Source: Streptomyces sp. NBC_00775 (GTDB taxonomy: Bacteria > Actinomycetota > Actinomycetes > Streptomycetales > Streptomycetaceae). Taken from it: DNA of 64,000 nucleotides. Position numbers and translations under genes: made by a program. The notes beneath the pieces were generated by a model. The model saw nothing but the letters and a program-made list of their open reading frames with translations, was not told where the DNA came from and searched no databases. Within the stretch, counting starts at the first letter, position 1. Each line of letters begins with the position of its first letter. This document shows positions 9,865-18,864 of this stretch, piece after piece. Where the stretch lies: NCBI RefSeq assembly GCF_036347135.1, contig NZ_CP108938.1, forward strand, positions 7,502,001-7,566,000, written 5' to 3'.

Positions 9865-10440
9865 ATGGGCGTCACGCTCGCCAAGGGAGGCAATGTCTCC
9901 CTCTCGAAGGCCGCACCGAACCTCACGCAGGTGATGATCGGGCTCGGCTGGGACGCGCGCTCCACCACCGGAGCCGACTTCGACCTCGACGCCAGCGCCC
10001 TGCTGTGCAACGGCGGCCGGGTGCTCGGGGACGAGTGGTTCATCTTCTACAACCAGCTCAAGAGCCCGGACGGCTCGGTGGAGCACACCGGTGACAACCT
10101 CACGGGTGAGGGCGAGGGCGACGACGAGTCGATCCTGATCGACCTCTCCAAGGTGCCGGCCAACGTGGACAAGATCGTCTTCCCGGTCTCCATCCATGAC
10201 GCCGACAACCGCGGCCAGACGTTCGGCCAGGTCAGCAACGCCTTCATCCGCGTCGTCAACCAGGCCGACGGCCAGGAGCTCGCCCGCTACGACCTCTCCG
10301 AGGACGCCTCCACGGAGACAGCGATGATCTTCGGCGAGGTCTACCGCTACAACCAGGAGTGGAAGTTCCGAGCGGTCGGTCAGGGGTACGCGTCGGGCCT
10401 GCGGGGCATCGCCCTCGACTTCGGGGTCAACGTTTCCTAG
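9865..10440 (+). CDS. TerD-family tellurium resistance/calcium-binding protein (copy 2)
   Basis: 191 residues, starting [13 protein letters not shown], with the same Ca2+-binding segments as copy 1 ([34 protein letters not shown]) and the same C-terminal motif. ATG 9865 is preceded by GGGGAGGA. A terminator hairpin separates it from copy 1, so each copy may have its own promoter. The two paralogues differ mostly in surface regions ([11 protein letters not shown] against [10 protein letters not shown]), which suggests different partners in a mixed TerD assembly. terC follows 106 bp downstream on the same strand. Confidence 0.95.
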   Translation: MGVTLAKGGNVSLSKAAPNLTQVMIGLGWDARSTTGADFDLDASALLCNGGRVLGDEWFIFYNQLKSPDGSVEHTGDNLTGEGEGDDESILIDLSKVPANVDKIVFPVSIHDADNRGQTFGQVSNAFIRVVNQADGQELARYDLSEDASTETAMIFGEVYRYNQEWKFRAVGQGYASGLRGIALDFGVNVS

Positions 10441-10546
10441 CCCGCCTAGGTCAGCCGAAGGGGCAGCCCTCTAGACTTCGTGGTCAACAGTGAGTAAAGC
10501 CGAGTACGGCGCGGGGGAGACCCGTACATACACGATTGGGTAGCCA

Positions 10547-11695
10547 GTGCTTCTGAAAACCTTCGGCTGGTCGTTCGCGATTACCGCGCTCGGTCTGGTC
10601 GCAGCGGCGTTCTACGGGGGGTGGACCGCCTTCGGTGTAGTGGCGATCCTGGCCGTCCTGGAGATCTCGCTGTCCTTCGACAACGCGGTGGTCAACGCCG
10701 GAATCCTGAAGAAGATGAGTGCCTTCTGGCAGAAGATCTTCCTCACGGTCGGTGTGCTGATCGCCGTCTTCGGCATGCGACTGGTCTTCCCTGTCGTCAT
10801 CGTTGCCGTCACCGCCAAGATCGGCCCGATCGACGCGGTCGACCTCGCGCTGAACAACAAGGACCACTACCAGGAGCTCGTGACCGACGCCCACCCGGCG
10901 ATCGCCGCCTTCGGCGGCATGTTCCTGCTGATGATCTTCCTCGACTTCATCTTCGAGGACCGGGACATCCAGTGGCTGCGCTGGATCGAGCGGCCGCTGG
11001 CCAAGCTCGGCAAGGTCGACATGCTGGCGGTCTGCATCGCCCTGGTCGTCCTGCTGATCACCTCGTTCACCTTCGCGGCCAACGCCCATCAGCACGGCGG
11101 CGCGCACGTCGACAAGGCGCAGACGGTGCTGATCGCCGGCATCGCGGGCCTGATCACGTACATGGTCGTCGGCGGACTCTCCGGCTACTTCGAGGACAAG
11201 CTCGAGGAAGAGGAGGAGCGCGAGCACGAGGAAGAGGAGGAGGCCGAGCGCACCGGCAAGAAGAAGCCGGCCGTCGTCCTCGCCGGCCAGGCCGCGTTCT
11301 TCATGTTCCTCTACCTGGAAGTGCTGGACGCGTCCTTCTCCTTCGACGGCGTCATCGGCGCCTTCGCCATCACCAACGACATCGTTCTCATGGCGCTCGG
11401 CCTCGGCATCGGCGCCATGTACGTCCGGTCGCTCACGGTCTACCTGGTCCGCCAGGGCACCCTCGACGACTACGTCTACCTGGAGCACGGCGCGCACTAC
11501 GCGATCGGCGCGCTCGCCGTGATCCTCATGGTCACCATCCAGTACGAGATCCACGAGGTCATCACCGGTCTCGTCGGCGTCGTCCTGATCGCCTGGTCCT
11601 TCTGGTCGTCCGTACGCCGCAACAAGGCGCTCGCGGCGGCAGAGGGAAAAGGTGAGTCCTCGGACGAGAAGGCCGAGGTCTCGTCCGGGGTGTAA
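10547..11695 (+). CDS. terC: TerC family integral membrane protein
   Basis: 382 residues with about eight hydrophobic segments. The two TerC signature segments with membrane-embedded acidic residues are visible: VLEISLSFDNAVVNAGIL near residue 38 and LEVLDASFSFDGVIGAFAIT near residue 260. A long, strongly acidic cytosolic loop (EDKLEEEEEREHEEEEEAER, about residues 215-235) separates the two halves. TerC proteins work with TerD-type proteins in tellurite and metal stress and, in other bacteria, in metal (Mn2+) export. The GTG start at 10547 lacks a good ribosome site. The gene follows terD copy 2 and precedes a TerD-like gene. Confidence 0.95.
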   Translation: MLLKTFGWSFAITALGLVAAAFYGGWTAFGVVAILAVLEISLSFDNAVVNAGILKKMSAFWQKIFLTVGVLIAVFGMRLVFPVVIVAVTAKIGPIDAVDLALNNKDHYQELVTDAHPAIAAFGGMFLLMIFLDFIFEDRDIQWLRWIERPLAKLGKVDMLAVCIALVVLLITSFTFAANAHQHGGAHVDKAQTVLIAGIAGLITYMVVGGLSGYFEDKLEEEEEREHEEEEEAERTGKKKPAVVLAGQAAFFMFLYLEVLDASFSFDGVIGAFAITNDIVLMALGLGIGAMYVRSLTVYLVRQGTLDDYVYLEHGAHYAIGALAVILMVTIQYEIHEVITGLVGVVLIAWSFWSSVRRNKALAAAEGKGESSDEKAEVSSGV

Positions 11696-11709
11696 CAGCC
11701 CACGGGTGT

Positions 11710-11756
11710 CCGGCGTGTGACACCCCACCGGCTTCCGGGGTGTGACACCCCTCCGG
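11710..11756. repeat. two tandem 22-bp near-palindromes after terC
   Basis: CCGG-C/G-GTGTGACACCCC-A/T-CCGG occurs at 11710-11731 and 11735-11756. Each copy is nearly self-complementary. Directly downstream of terC they could be stacked terminator stems or protein sites. Confidence 0.65.
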
Positions 11757-11772
11757 TTGAGGAACGCTCTGA

Positions 11773-11813
11773 GCGGGGCGGCCGTCGAGGACGAGTCCTC
11801 ACGGCCGCCCCGC
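11773..11813 (+). terminator. long hairpin before the TerD-like gene
   Basis: A 13-bp outer stem (11773-11785/11801-11813) encloses a second 5-bp stem (GAGGA/TCCTC). It ends 27 bp before the next start codon, so it can end the terC transcript or act as an attenuator for the next gene. Confidence 0.7.
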
Positions 11814-11840
11814 CGCATATCGAGGAACGTGGGGGGCGGA

Positions 11841-12578
11841 ATGGGCATCTGGCAGGACCTGTGGCGCGGACGCTCGGCGGACTTCGACTCCGGCAGCGCG
11901 GCCACCAACTCCATCGAGCTGACCAAGCGGAACCACACGGTCTCGCTCACCAAGCAGGGCGCGGCCACCGGAAATCTGCGCATCAACCTGTCCTGGCGGA
12001 TGCGCACCTCAGACATAGGCGGGCCGCAGCGCGGCAGCCTGCTGCGCCACCCCTTCCGCACCTTCAAACCGGAAGTGGTCCAGGCGCACACCCAGAGCAT
12101 GGTCAACGTGGACCTCGACCTGGGCGTCATGTACGAGCTGACGGACGGCACCAAGGGCGTCGTCCAGCCACTCGGCAGCTTCTTCGGTGAGCTCAACGCC
12201 GCGCCGTATGTGAAGCTCAGCGGCGACGACCGCTTCGGCTCCGGGTCCGGCGAGACGGCGTTCGTCAACCTCGACCACCGTGACGACATCAAACGGCTGC
12301 TGGTCTTCGTCTACATCTACGACCAGACCCCGGCCTTCGACCGTACGCACGCGATCATCACGCTCTACCCGAGCAACGGGCCGCGCATCGAGATCGGGCT
12401 CGATGAGCGGCATCCGCAGGCGCGGTCCTGTGCGGTGGTGATGATCGAGAGCAACAAGGGGGAGGTGACTGTGCGCCGGGAAGTGAAGTTCGTGTACGGG
12501 TTCCAGGCGGAGCTCGACCGGCTGTACGGGTGGGGGTTGCAGTGGGGGCGGGGGTACAAGTCGAAGGTCGGCCGTTGA
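11841..12578 (+). CDS. TerD-like domain protein, divergent
   Basis: 245 residues. The fold pattern of TerD is recognisable: an N-terminal SIELTKRNHTVSLTKQG like the ...LSKGGNVSL start of TerD, a middle VNVDLDLGVMYELTDGTKGVV resembling the DFDLDAS strand, and a C-terminal FVYIYDQTPAFDR...NGPRIEI. The acidic GEGEGDDE calcium segment is missing, so metal binding is probably different. Larger than TerD by an insert and a basic C-terminus. Start: ATG 11841, with a GGGGGGCGG purine run upstream; GTG 11829 is a possible alternative. Same strand as terD/terC, but separated from them by hairpins. Confidence 0.85.
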   Translation: MGIWQDLWRGRSADFDSGSAATNSIELTKRNHTVSLTKQGAATGNLRINLSWRMRTSDIGGPQRGSLLRHPFRTFKPEVVQAHTQSMVNVDLDLGVMYELTDGTKGVVQPLGSFFGELNAAPYVKLSGDDRFGSGSGETAFVNLDHRDDIKRLLVFVYIYDQTPAFDRTHAIITLYPSNGPRIEIGLDERHPQARSCAVVMIESNKGEVTVRREVKFVYGFQAELDRLYGWGLQWGRGYKSKVGR

Positions 12579-12693
12579 CTGACGGTCCGCTTCGGTTCGC
12601 CCAAGAGCTCGGGTGGTGGGGGTGCGGTCGCGGCTGCGGGTTGTGTGTGGCTGGTCGCGCCCACGCGGCGGAGCCGCATATCGACACAGCCCC

Positions 12694-12711
12694 GCGCCCC
12701 TTACGGGGCGC
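12694..12711. terminator. bidirectional terminator between convergent TerD-like genes
   Basis: GCGCCCC-TTAC-GGGGCGC, 7-bp stem and 4-nt loop, in the 151-bp gap between convergent stops at 12578 and 12730. Flanking sequence resembles the Streptomyces intergenic repeat. Confidence 0.6.
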
Positions 12712-12729
12712 CCGCTGAAGGGGCGGCCT

Positions 12730-13566
12730 CTAGCGGCCGATGAACTGGGGCCCCTGTGGTGGCAGTTTGAAGTCCGGGTCCGGGCCCGTGCCCACCGGCT
12801 GGGGGAAGCCGTAGGCCGGCTGTGCGGCCGGGGCGGTCTGGGGGTAGCCGTAGGAGGGCTGGCCGACGGGCTGGGGATAGCCGTACGCGGGCTGCTGGGG
12901 CACCGGGGCGGGCTGCTCGGGGGGAAGTGGCATCGACGTCTCGGGGACGGCTGCGGGCGCGGACCAGGCCGCGGCGTCGGGTACGGATCCGGTCACGGGT
13001 GCGGCGGCGGCCGAGGCGGCCTCCGTCTCGTCCACCGTGATCCCGAAGTCGGAGGCAAGCCCCTCCAGACCGTTCGAGTAGCCCTCGCCCAGCGCGCGGA
13101 ACTTCCAGCCCCCGCCGCGCCGGTACAGCTCGCCGCAGATCAGCGCGGTCTCGGCGCCGGTCTCCGGCTTGATGTCGAAGTACGCCAGAGGTTCGCCGTC
13201 CGCGACGGCGGCGTCGTACAGCAGGATGCGCAGGTCCCGTACGCGGTCGAAGGTGACGTCGTCCGCCGATGCGACCAGAAGAATCTGTCCGACACCGGAC
13301 TCGACACCCGCCAGATCCGTCTGGATCGTGTCGGTGAGGCCCTCGGTGACGCGTTTCTTGCCGAGCCGCCAGACCTTGCCGGAGGGATGGCGGGGCTGGT
13401 TGTAGAAGACGAAGTCCTCGTCGGATCGCACACGACCGTCGGGGCCGAGGAGCAGCGCCGAGGCATCGACATCAGGGACACCCTGCCCGGGTGTCCAGCG
13501 CAGCACCGCGCGCACCGCTGTGGCGTCCAGCGGGACGTTCGACCCTTTCAGCATCGCGTGCGTCAT
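12730..13566 (-). CDS. TerD domain protein with Pro/Gln/Tyr-rich C-terminal tail
   Basis: 278 residues. Residues 1-175 form a TerD-type domain ([52 protein letters not shown]) and end with [23 protein letters not shown], matching the terD paralogues at 9130 and 9865. The calcium segment GEGEGDDE is replaced by [10 protein letters not shown]. Residues 175-278 are a low-complexity tail with repeated [15 protein letters not shown] units, disordered and probably for self-association or protein binding. ATG 13566 has AGGA at 7 nt; an internal ATG at 13554 is possible. It is divergent from the HpcH-like operon at 13774 and convergent with the other TerD-like gene. Confidence 0.9.
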   Translation of the reverse strand: MTHAMLKGSNVPLDATAVRAVLRWTPGQGVPDVDASALLLGPDGRVRSDEDFVFYNQPRHPSGKVWRLGKKRVTEGLTDTIQTDLAGVESGVGQILLVASADDVTFDRVRDLRILLYDAAVADGEPLAYFDIKPETGAETALICGELYRRGGGWKFRALGEGYSNGLEGLASDFGITVDETEAASAAAAPVTGSVPDAAAWSAPAAVPETSMPLPPEQPAPVPQQPAYGYPQPVGQPSYGYPQTAPAAQPAYGFPQPVGTGPDPDFKLPPQGPQFIGR

Positions 13567-13700
13567 GCGGTCATCCTGCCCTCTCGGTCCTGGTCACGAC
13601 AACGTGGGGTCTCCCCAGAACCGGTGGGTGTTCGACATGGCCGAGTTACCTGAACTTCATGCCCGGTGGGAACCCCTGACATGGATCTATACGTACTATT

Positions 13701-13751
13701 ACCGGCCACATCACGTAGGGCCGCATCACCGGCCACATCACATCGGGCCGC
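13701..13751 (+). repeat. 24-bp direct repeat in divergent ter promoter
   Basis: ACCGGCCACATCAC starts two 24-bp copies at 13701-13724 and 13728-13751 (2 mismatches), just upstream of the lyase start at 13774. A CTGACA (13676-13681) and AT-rich TATACGTACTATT just before them suggest promoter plus regulator sites. Confidence 0.6.
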
Positions 13752-13773
13752 CTAGCCGCCACGGGGGAGTTTC

Positions 13774-14943
13774 ATGCGTCATTTTGGTCACATTGCCCCT
13801 GAAGAGCGGCAGCGCCTGTTCTTCCGGGAGCCGGGCGTCTTCACCGCCGACTCGCCGGCCCGGGTGCTCTCGGCGGCCCTCGGGGCGACGCTGTACAGCC
13901 CGGCGACCCGGCCGCAGCTGGCCGACGACATCGTCAAGCAGGCCGGGCTTGGTGTGGTGTCCATGGTGCTGTGCCTGGAGGACTCGATCCACGACGACGA
14001 GGTCGAGGGCGCCGAGGAGAACCTGGTCAGGCAGTTCACCGACCTCGCGGGACGCGAGAACGTGGGCGAGCTTCCGCTGCTGTTCATCCGGGTCCGCTTC
14101 CCCGGGCAGATCCCCGACCTCGTCCAGCGCCTCGGTCCCGCCGTGCGGCTGCTGTCCGGATTCGTGATGCCGAAGTTCACCGAGGAACGCGGCATGCCCT
14201 TCCTGGAGGCCCTCGCCTCCGCCGAGACGGCGAGCGGGCGGCGCCTGTTCGCCATGCCGGTCCTCGAATCGCCCGAGCTGCTGTACCGGGAGTCGCGCGT
14301 GGAGACCCTGGAGGGCATCTCCCGCGCCGTCGACAAGTACCGCGACCGGGTGCTCGCACTGCGCCTCGGGGTGACGGACTTCTGTTCCTCGTACGCGCTG
14401 CGCAGGGCCCCCGACATGACGGCGTACGACGTCCAGGTCGTCGCCTCCGTGATCGCCGACGTGGTGAACATGCTGGGGCGGGCCGACGGCACCGGCTTCA
14501 CGGTGACCGGGCCGGTGTGGGAGTACTTCCGGGTCCAGGAGCGCATGTTCAAGCCGCAGCTGCGTCGCAGCCCCTTCCTGGAGGGGCAGGCGGAGGAGCT
14601 GCGCGAGGCGCTGATCGAGCACGCCATGGACGGGCTGCTGCGCGAGATCACCCTCGACCAGGCCAACGGTCTGATGGGCAAGACCTGCATCCACCCCTCG
14701 CACGTGCTGCCCGTGCACGCGCTGTCCGTCGTCAGCCACGAGGAGTTCAGCGACGCGCAGGACATCCTGAGGCCCGAGCGCGGCGGCGGGGGTGTGCTGC
14801 GGTCGGCGTACACGAACAAGATGAACGAGGTGAAGCCGCATCGCGCCTGGGCCGAGCGCACCCTCCTGCGCGCCGAGGTCTTCGGCGTGGCGCACGAGGA
14901 CATCGGCTTCGTGGACCTGCTCGCCGCCGGACTCCCGGCGTGA
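13774..14943 (+). CDS. HpcH/HpaI aldolase/citrate lyase-type C-C lyase, Ter-associated
   Basis: 389 residues. Beta/alpha-barrel of the citrate lyase beta/HpcH class: the metal/acid strand reads VSMVLCLEDSIHDDEV, the central Arg strand LLFIRVRFPGQ, and the C-terminal helix holds GKTCIHPSHV, all typical of this enzyme class. Published comparative analysis of Ter systems describes a linked module of citrate-lyase-like enzyme, phosphoribosyltransferase-TRSP, StiP and HAD proteins thought to make a nucleoside-like metabolite. This gene is its first member here. ATG 13774 has GGGGGAG upstream. Its stop TGA overlaps a GTG start of the next gene. Substrate unproven. Confidence 0.88.
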   Translation: MRHFGHIAPEERQRLFFREPGVFTADSPARVLSAALGATLYSPATRPQLADDIVKQAGLGVVSMVLCLEDSIHDDEVEGAEENLVRQFTDLAGRENVGELPLLFIRVRFPGQIPDLVQRLGPAVRLLSGFVMPKFTEERGMPFLEALASAETASGRRLFAMPVLESPELLYRESRVETLEGISRAVDKYRDRVLALRLGVTDFCSSYALRRAPDMTAYDVQVVASVIADVVNMLGRADGTGFTVTGPVWEYFRVQERMFKPQLRRSPFLEGQAEELREALIEHAMDGLLREITLDQANGLMGKTCIHPSHVLPVHALSVVSHEEFSDAQDILRPERGGGGVLRSAYTNKMNEVKPHRAWAERTLLRAEVFGVAHEDIGFVDLLAAGLPA

Positions 14944-14987
14944 GCCGGCCGGACCGAGCGACGCGGAACCCGATCAACAAGGAATTG

Positions 14988-17492
14988 ATGAACAACGCAG
15001 TGAACGACGTGGACCACGTGCACAACACGGACGACGTGAACAACACAGTCGACGTGAACGACGTGGTGTGGACCGGGACTTGGGTCGCCGAGCGGCTCGG
15101 CGTCGAACTCGTCGGCGACGAGAAGCTGAGCGACCTGCTGGGGCTCGCGCTGCGCCGCAACCCCAAGCGTGCGCATCTGCTCGTGTCCAACGTCCTGGGC
15201 AAGCACGTACCGCAGTCGCCGTCCGTGGTGTACGGGTACGGGTTCGCGCTCGGCCGGCGGGTGCGCGACCTGCTGGGCACCGAGGACGCCCGCGCGGCCG
15301 TGGTCCTCGGGTACGCGGAGACGGCCACCGGGCTCGGCCACTCGGTCGCGGACGGCGTGGGCCTCGCGCCCTACCTGCACTCCACCCGCCGCCCGGTCGA
15401 GGGCGTCGCCCGGGCGGGCGGCTTCGAGGAGTCCCACTCGCACGCCACCTCGCATCTGCTGCTCCCCGAGGACGCCGGTCTGCTGGCGGGCTCCGGCCCG
15501 CTGGTCCTCGTCGACGACGAGTTCTCCACCGGCAACACGGTCCTCAACACGATCCGCGCCCTGCACGAGCGGTATCCGCGGGAGCGGTACGTGGTCGTGG
15601 CCCTGGTCGACATGCGCTCGCCCGCGGACCTGGGGCGCCTGGAGGACTTCGCCGCCGAGATCGGCGCCCTGGTGGACCTGGTGTCCGCGGCCTCGGGCAC
15701 GGTGAAGTTTCCGGAGGGCGTCCTGGAGAAGGGGCAGGCCCTGGTCGCCGCGCACGAGACGGCGGCGCCCGCGGCCCCCGCTCAGGGACGCGCCGGCAAG
15801 GCCACTCGCGTCGAGCTGGGCTGGCCCCGAGGCGTCCCCGACGGCGGGCGGCACGGGTTCACGCCCGGGCATCGAATACGGCTGGACGGGGCGCTGCCCG
15901 CCATGGCCGCCCGGATCGCCGACGCGCTGCCCGACGGCGCCCGGCGGGTGCTCGTGCTCGGCTTCGAGGAGCTGATGTACGCGCCGCTGCGGCTGGCGCG
16001 GGAGCTGGAGCAGGTGGTGGACGCCGACGTGCGCTACTCCACGACCACCCGCTCGCCCGTCCTCGCCCTCGACGACCCCGGTTACGCGATCCGCAGCCGA
16101 ATCGTTTTCCCGGCCCACGACAACCCCGACGACGGCCCCGGCGAGCGCTACGCCTACAACGTCGCCGGCGCCGGCTTCGACGCCGTGGTCGCCGTCGTCG
16201 ACTCCGTGGCCGACACCCCCGAACTGCGTGCCCCCGACGGCCTGTTGGCCCAGCTCGCCGCGCACACCCCGAGCGTCCTGCTCGCCGTCGTCCCCAGTTA
16301 CGTCCCCGCACGGCCGTCCACCGAAAGGCCCTCCATGCTGCCTGAGCCCCTCCGCGGCCCCGCCTTCTCCTCGTACGCGCCCGAAGAGGTCGGCTGGCTG
16401 CTCCAGGACCTCTCGGACGTGGGCCTGGAGGCGCCGACCGAGGAGCGGGAGGAGGCCATCCAGAGCGGCGGCGCCCACTACGCGGAGTCGCTGCCGGTCG
16501 AGTACCAGCCGAGCCCCCAGTACCAGGAGCTGTTCCACACCGCGCTGGGCACCTCGGCCGCCCGGATCGCGCAGGCCGTCGGCGCCGTCACCGAGCTGGT
16601 GCTCGCCGAGCGGTCGCCGCGCCCCGTGCTGGTGTCCCTGGCCCGCGCGGGCACGCCCGTCGGTGTCTTGATGCGCCGCTGGGCCGCGCACCGCCACGGC
16701 CTCGACCTGCCGCACTACGCCGTCTCCATCGTCCGCGGCCGCGGCATCGACGCCAACGCGCTGCGCTGGCTGGCCGCCCACCACGACCCGGCCGACGTCG
16801 TCTTCGTCGACGGCTGGACCGGCAAGGGCGCCATCACCCGCGAACTCGCCGACGCGATCAAGGAGTTCGAGGACTCCGACGGCATCACCGGCTTCGACCC
16901 GGAGATCGCGGTGCTCGCCGACCCGGGCTCGTGTGTGAAGACGTACGGCACCCGCGAGGACTTCCTCATCCCCTCCGCCTGCCTCAACTCGACGGTCTCC
17001 GGGCTGATTTCGCGTACGGTGCTGCGCTCCGACCTGGTCGGTGAACACGACTTCCACGGCGCGAAGTTCTACCGCGAGCTCGCCGGCTCCGATGTCTCCG
17101 TCGACTTCCTGGACGCCGTCGCCGCCCACTTCGCCGACGTCGCCGACGCGGCCTGCGCGCAGGCCAAGGAGCTCCTCGCCGCCGACCGCACCCCCACCTG
17201 GGAGGGCTGGGCGGCGGTTGAGCGGATCAGCGAGGAGTACGAGATCCACGACGTGAACCTGGTCAAGCCGGGCGTCGGTGAGACCACCCGGGTGCTGCTG
17301 CGCCGCGTCCCCTGGAAGATCCTCGCGCGCGCCGGAGCGGGCGCCGACCTCGACCACGTACGCCTGCTCGCCGAGCAGCGCGGGGTGCCCGTCGAGGAGG
17401 TCGCCGAACTCCCGTACACCTGCGTGGGGTTGATCCACCCGAAGTACACGCGCGGCGCGACCGGCGCCGACGGCAAGGCGGTGACGGTCTGA
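14988..17492 (+). CDS. PRTase-TRSP-StiP fusion protein of the Ter biosynthetic module
   Basis: 834 residues in one uninterrupted frame. About residues 40-230 are a phosphoribosyltransferase (PRPP loop LVLVDDEFSTGNTV). About 270-445 match a TRSP-type C-terminal module. From Met450 (position 16335) a second unit begins that resembles the StiP/PRTase_1 family (VLVSLARAGTPVGVLMRRWAAHR; DVVFVDGWTGKGAIT). These units are often separate proteins. The internal ATG is preceded by GAAAGG at a workable distance, so a separate StiP product could also be made. ATG 14988 (AAGGA upstream) is chosen; a GTG at 14940 overlapping the previous stop is an alternative. The N-terminus holds an odd run of VND/DVNN repeats. 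Stop overlaps the next ATG (TGATG). Confidence 0.85.
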   Translation: MNNAVNDVDHVHNTDDVNNTVDVNDVVWTGTWVAERLGVELVGDEKLSDLLGLALRRNPKRAHLLVSNVLGKHVPQSPSVVYGYGFALGRRVRDLLGTEDARAAVVLGYAETATGLGHSVADGVGLAPYLHSTRRPVEGVARAGGFEESHSHATSHLLLPEDAGLLAGSGPLVLVDDEFSTGNTVLNTIRALHERYPRERYVVVALVDMRSPADLGRLEDFAAEIGALVDLVSAASGTVKFPEGVLEKGQALVAAHETAAPAAPAQGRAGKATRVELGWPRGVPDGGRHGFTPGHRIRLDGALPAMAARIADALPDGARRVLVLGFEELMYAPLRLARELEQVVDADVRYSTTTRSPVLALDDPGYAIRSRIVFPAHDNPDDGPGERYAYNVAGAGFDAVVAVVDSVADTPELRAPDGLLAQLAAHTPSVLLAVVPSYVPARPSTERPSMLPEPLRGPAFSSYAPEEVGWLLQDLSDVGLEAPTEEREEAIQSGGAHYAESLPVEYQPSPQYQELFHTALGTSAARIAQAVGAVTELVLAERSPRPVLVSLARAGTPVGVLMRRWAAHRHGLDLPHYAVSIVRGRGIDANALRWLAAHHDPADVVFVDGWTGKGAITRELADAIKEFEDSDGITGFDPEIAVLADPGSCVKTYGTREDFLIPSACLNSTVSGLISRTVLRSDLVGEHDFHGAKFYRELAGSDVSVDFLDAVAAHFADVADAACAQAKELLAADRTPTWEGWAAVERISEEYEIHDVNLVKPGVGETTRVLLRRVPWKILARAGAGADLDHVRLLAEQRGVPVEEVAELPYTCVGLIHPKYTRGATGADGKAVTV

Positions 17493-18319
17493 TGTCCGCG
17501 CCCAAGGTGCTCGTCGCCAGTGACCTCGACCGTACGCTGATCTACTCCTCGGCCGCCCTCGCGCTGACCATGCCGGACGCCCGCGCGCCCCGGCTGCTCT
17601 GTGTCGAGGTGCACGAGAGCAAGCCGCTGTCGTTCATGACGGAGACGGCCGCCGCCCTCCTCACCGAACTCGGTGACCTGGCGGTCTTCGTCCCCACCAC
17701 GACCCGCACCCGCAAGCAGTACCAGCGCATCAACCTGCCGGGCCCCGCGCCGACGTACGCGATCTGCGCCAACGGCGGGCACCTGCTCGTCGACGGGGTG
17801 TCCGACCCCGACTGGCACGCGAGCGTGACGGCGCGGCTCGCCACGGAGTGCGCGCCGCTGGCCGAGGTGCGGGAGTACCTGGAGGCCACCGCCGACCCGG
17901 CCTGGGTCCGCAAGCACCGGGTCGCCGAGGACCTGTTCGCGTATCTGGTGGTGGAGCGCGAACTGCTGCCCGAGGAGTGGGTGAAGGAACTGGCCGTGTG
18001 GGCGGAGAGCCGCGGCTGGACGGTGTCGTTGCAGGGCCGCAAGATCTACGCCGTGCCGAAGCCGCTCACCAAGAGCGCGGCCGTGCGGGAGGTCGCCCGC
18101 CGCACCGGCGCGCCGCTGACCCTCGCGGCCGGCGATTCCCTCCTGGACGCCGACCTGCTGCTGGCGGCCGACCGGGGCTGGCGCCCGGGCCACGGTGAAC
18201 TCGCGGAGTCCGACTGGACGGCGCCCGCGATCACCGCGCTTCCGGAGCGGGGGGTCTCGGCGGGGGAGCGGATCCTGCGGGAGTTCCTGCACGCCGGCCG
18301 CCCGGGAGCGGCTGCCTGA
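17492..18319 (+). CDS. HAD family phosphatase, Ter-associated
   Basis: 275 residues. All HAD motifs are present: nucleophile SDLDRTLIYSS (DxDxT, about residue 10), motif II Thr in VFVPTTTRT, the Lys in KPLTKSAAV (near residue 192) and the acidic motif GDSLLDADLL (near 213). The large cap between motifs II and III is of the Cof/sucrose-phosphatase-like type. Its ATG overlaps the stop of the PRTase fusion (TGATG), so the two are translationally coupled. It probably removes a phosphate in the same pathway. Last gene of the 13774-18319 operon. Confidence 0.9.
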   Translation: MSAPKVLVASDLDRTLIYSSAALALTMPDARAPRLLCVEVHESKPLSFMTETAAALLTELGDLAVFVPTTTRTRKQYQRINLPGPAPTYAICANGGHLLVDGVSDPDWHASVTARLATECAPLAEVREYLEATADPAWVRKHRVAEDLFAYLVVERELLPEEWVKELAVWAESRGWTVSLQGRKIYAVPKPLTKSAAVREVARRTGAPLTLAAGDSLLDADLLLAADRGWRPGHGELAESDWTAPAITALPERGVSAGERILREFLHAGRPGAAA

Positions 18320-18334
18320 GTGCGAGGAGTGGCG

Positions 18335-18416
18335 GCCCGGGACCGGCCTGCTCAAGCCTGAGCGCCCGGGACCGGCCTGCTCAAGCCTGAGAAGTCGGCG
18401 CCCGGGACCGGCCTGC
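18335..18416 (+). repeat. 28-bp direct repeat, two and a half copies
   Basis: The unit GCCCGGGACCGGCCTGCTCA... (28 bp) occurs identically at 18335-18362 and 18364-18391, with a 17-bp partial third copy at 18400-18416. It lies between the HAD stop and the convergent zinc-ribbon gene. Confidence 0.85.
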
Positions 18417-18464
18417 GAGGGGTCCGGGAAAAAGACTGAAGAGTTCCTGAGAAATCTTCCGGGT

Positions 18465-18692
18465 TCAGCCGCAGCAGCCCCCGCCGCAGCAGCCGCCTCC
18501 GCCCCCGCCGGAGCGTGGCGCCGGGGCCGGGGCGGACGCCGAGCCGCCCGTGGCGACGGAGACCGTCGACAGGAGCTTCACCGTGTCGTCGTGCCCGGCG
18601 GGGCAGGCCGCGGGGGCGGCGGACTCCGCCATCGGGCGGCTCAGTTCGAAGGTGTCGCCGCAGGTCCGGCAGCGGTACTCGTAGCGAGGCAT
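18465..18692 (-). CDS. FmdB-type zinc ribbon protein
   Basis: 75 residues. Begins MPRYEYRCRTCGDTFEL, the FmdB signature. The first knuckle is CRTC and the second is reduced (CPAGH), so the ribbon is a CxxC/CxxxH variant. The C-terminus is GGGGGGCCGGGCCG, a Gly/Cys tail that could bind metal or be redox-active. GTG at 18698 is an alternative start two codons earlier. Function of the family is unproven; regulatory or metal-related roles are guessed from the ribbon. Convergent with the Ter HAD gene. Confidence 0.88.
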   Translation of the reverse strand: MPRYEYRCRTCGDTFELSRPMAESAAPAACPAGHDDTVKLLSTVSVATGGSASAPAPAPRSGGGGGGCCGGGCCG

Positions 18693-18864
18693 GCTCACAG
18701 GTTAGCCGGAGCCGGCCGGCGGTCGTAGGGCTCCGCGGCCTTCCCGTGGTGCGGTCGCCGCGAGCGGTGCCGGTGTCCGGGGGATGGGACCCGAAACCGG
18801 GGGGCCGAGGGCGGACGGCCCGGGTGTGCTGGTGGGTTGAGTTGGCCTCTGAGCTTTTTTGTCT

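Noticed and set aside
13788..17438. 1216-codon minus-strand frame opposite the Ter biosynthetic operon
   Set aside because: Antisense shadow. The plus-strand proteins carry clear catalytic motifs; the minus frame has none.
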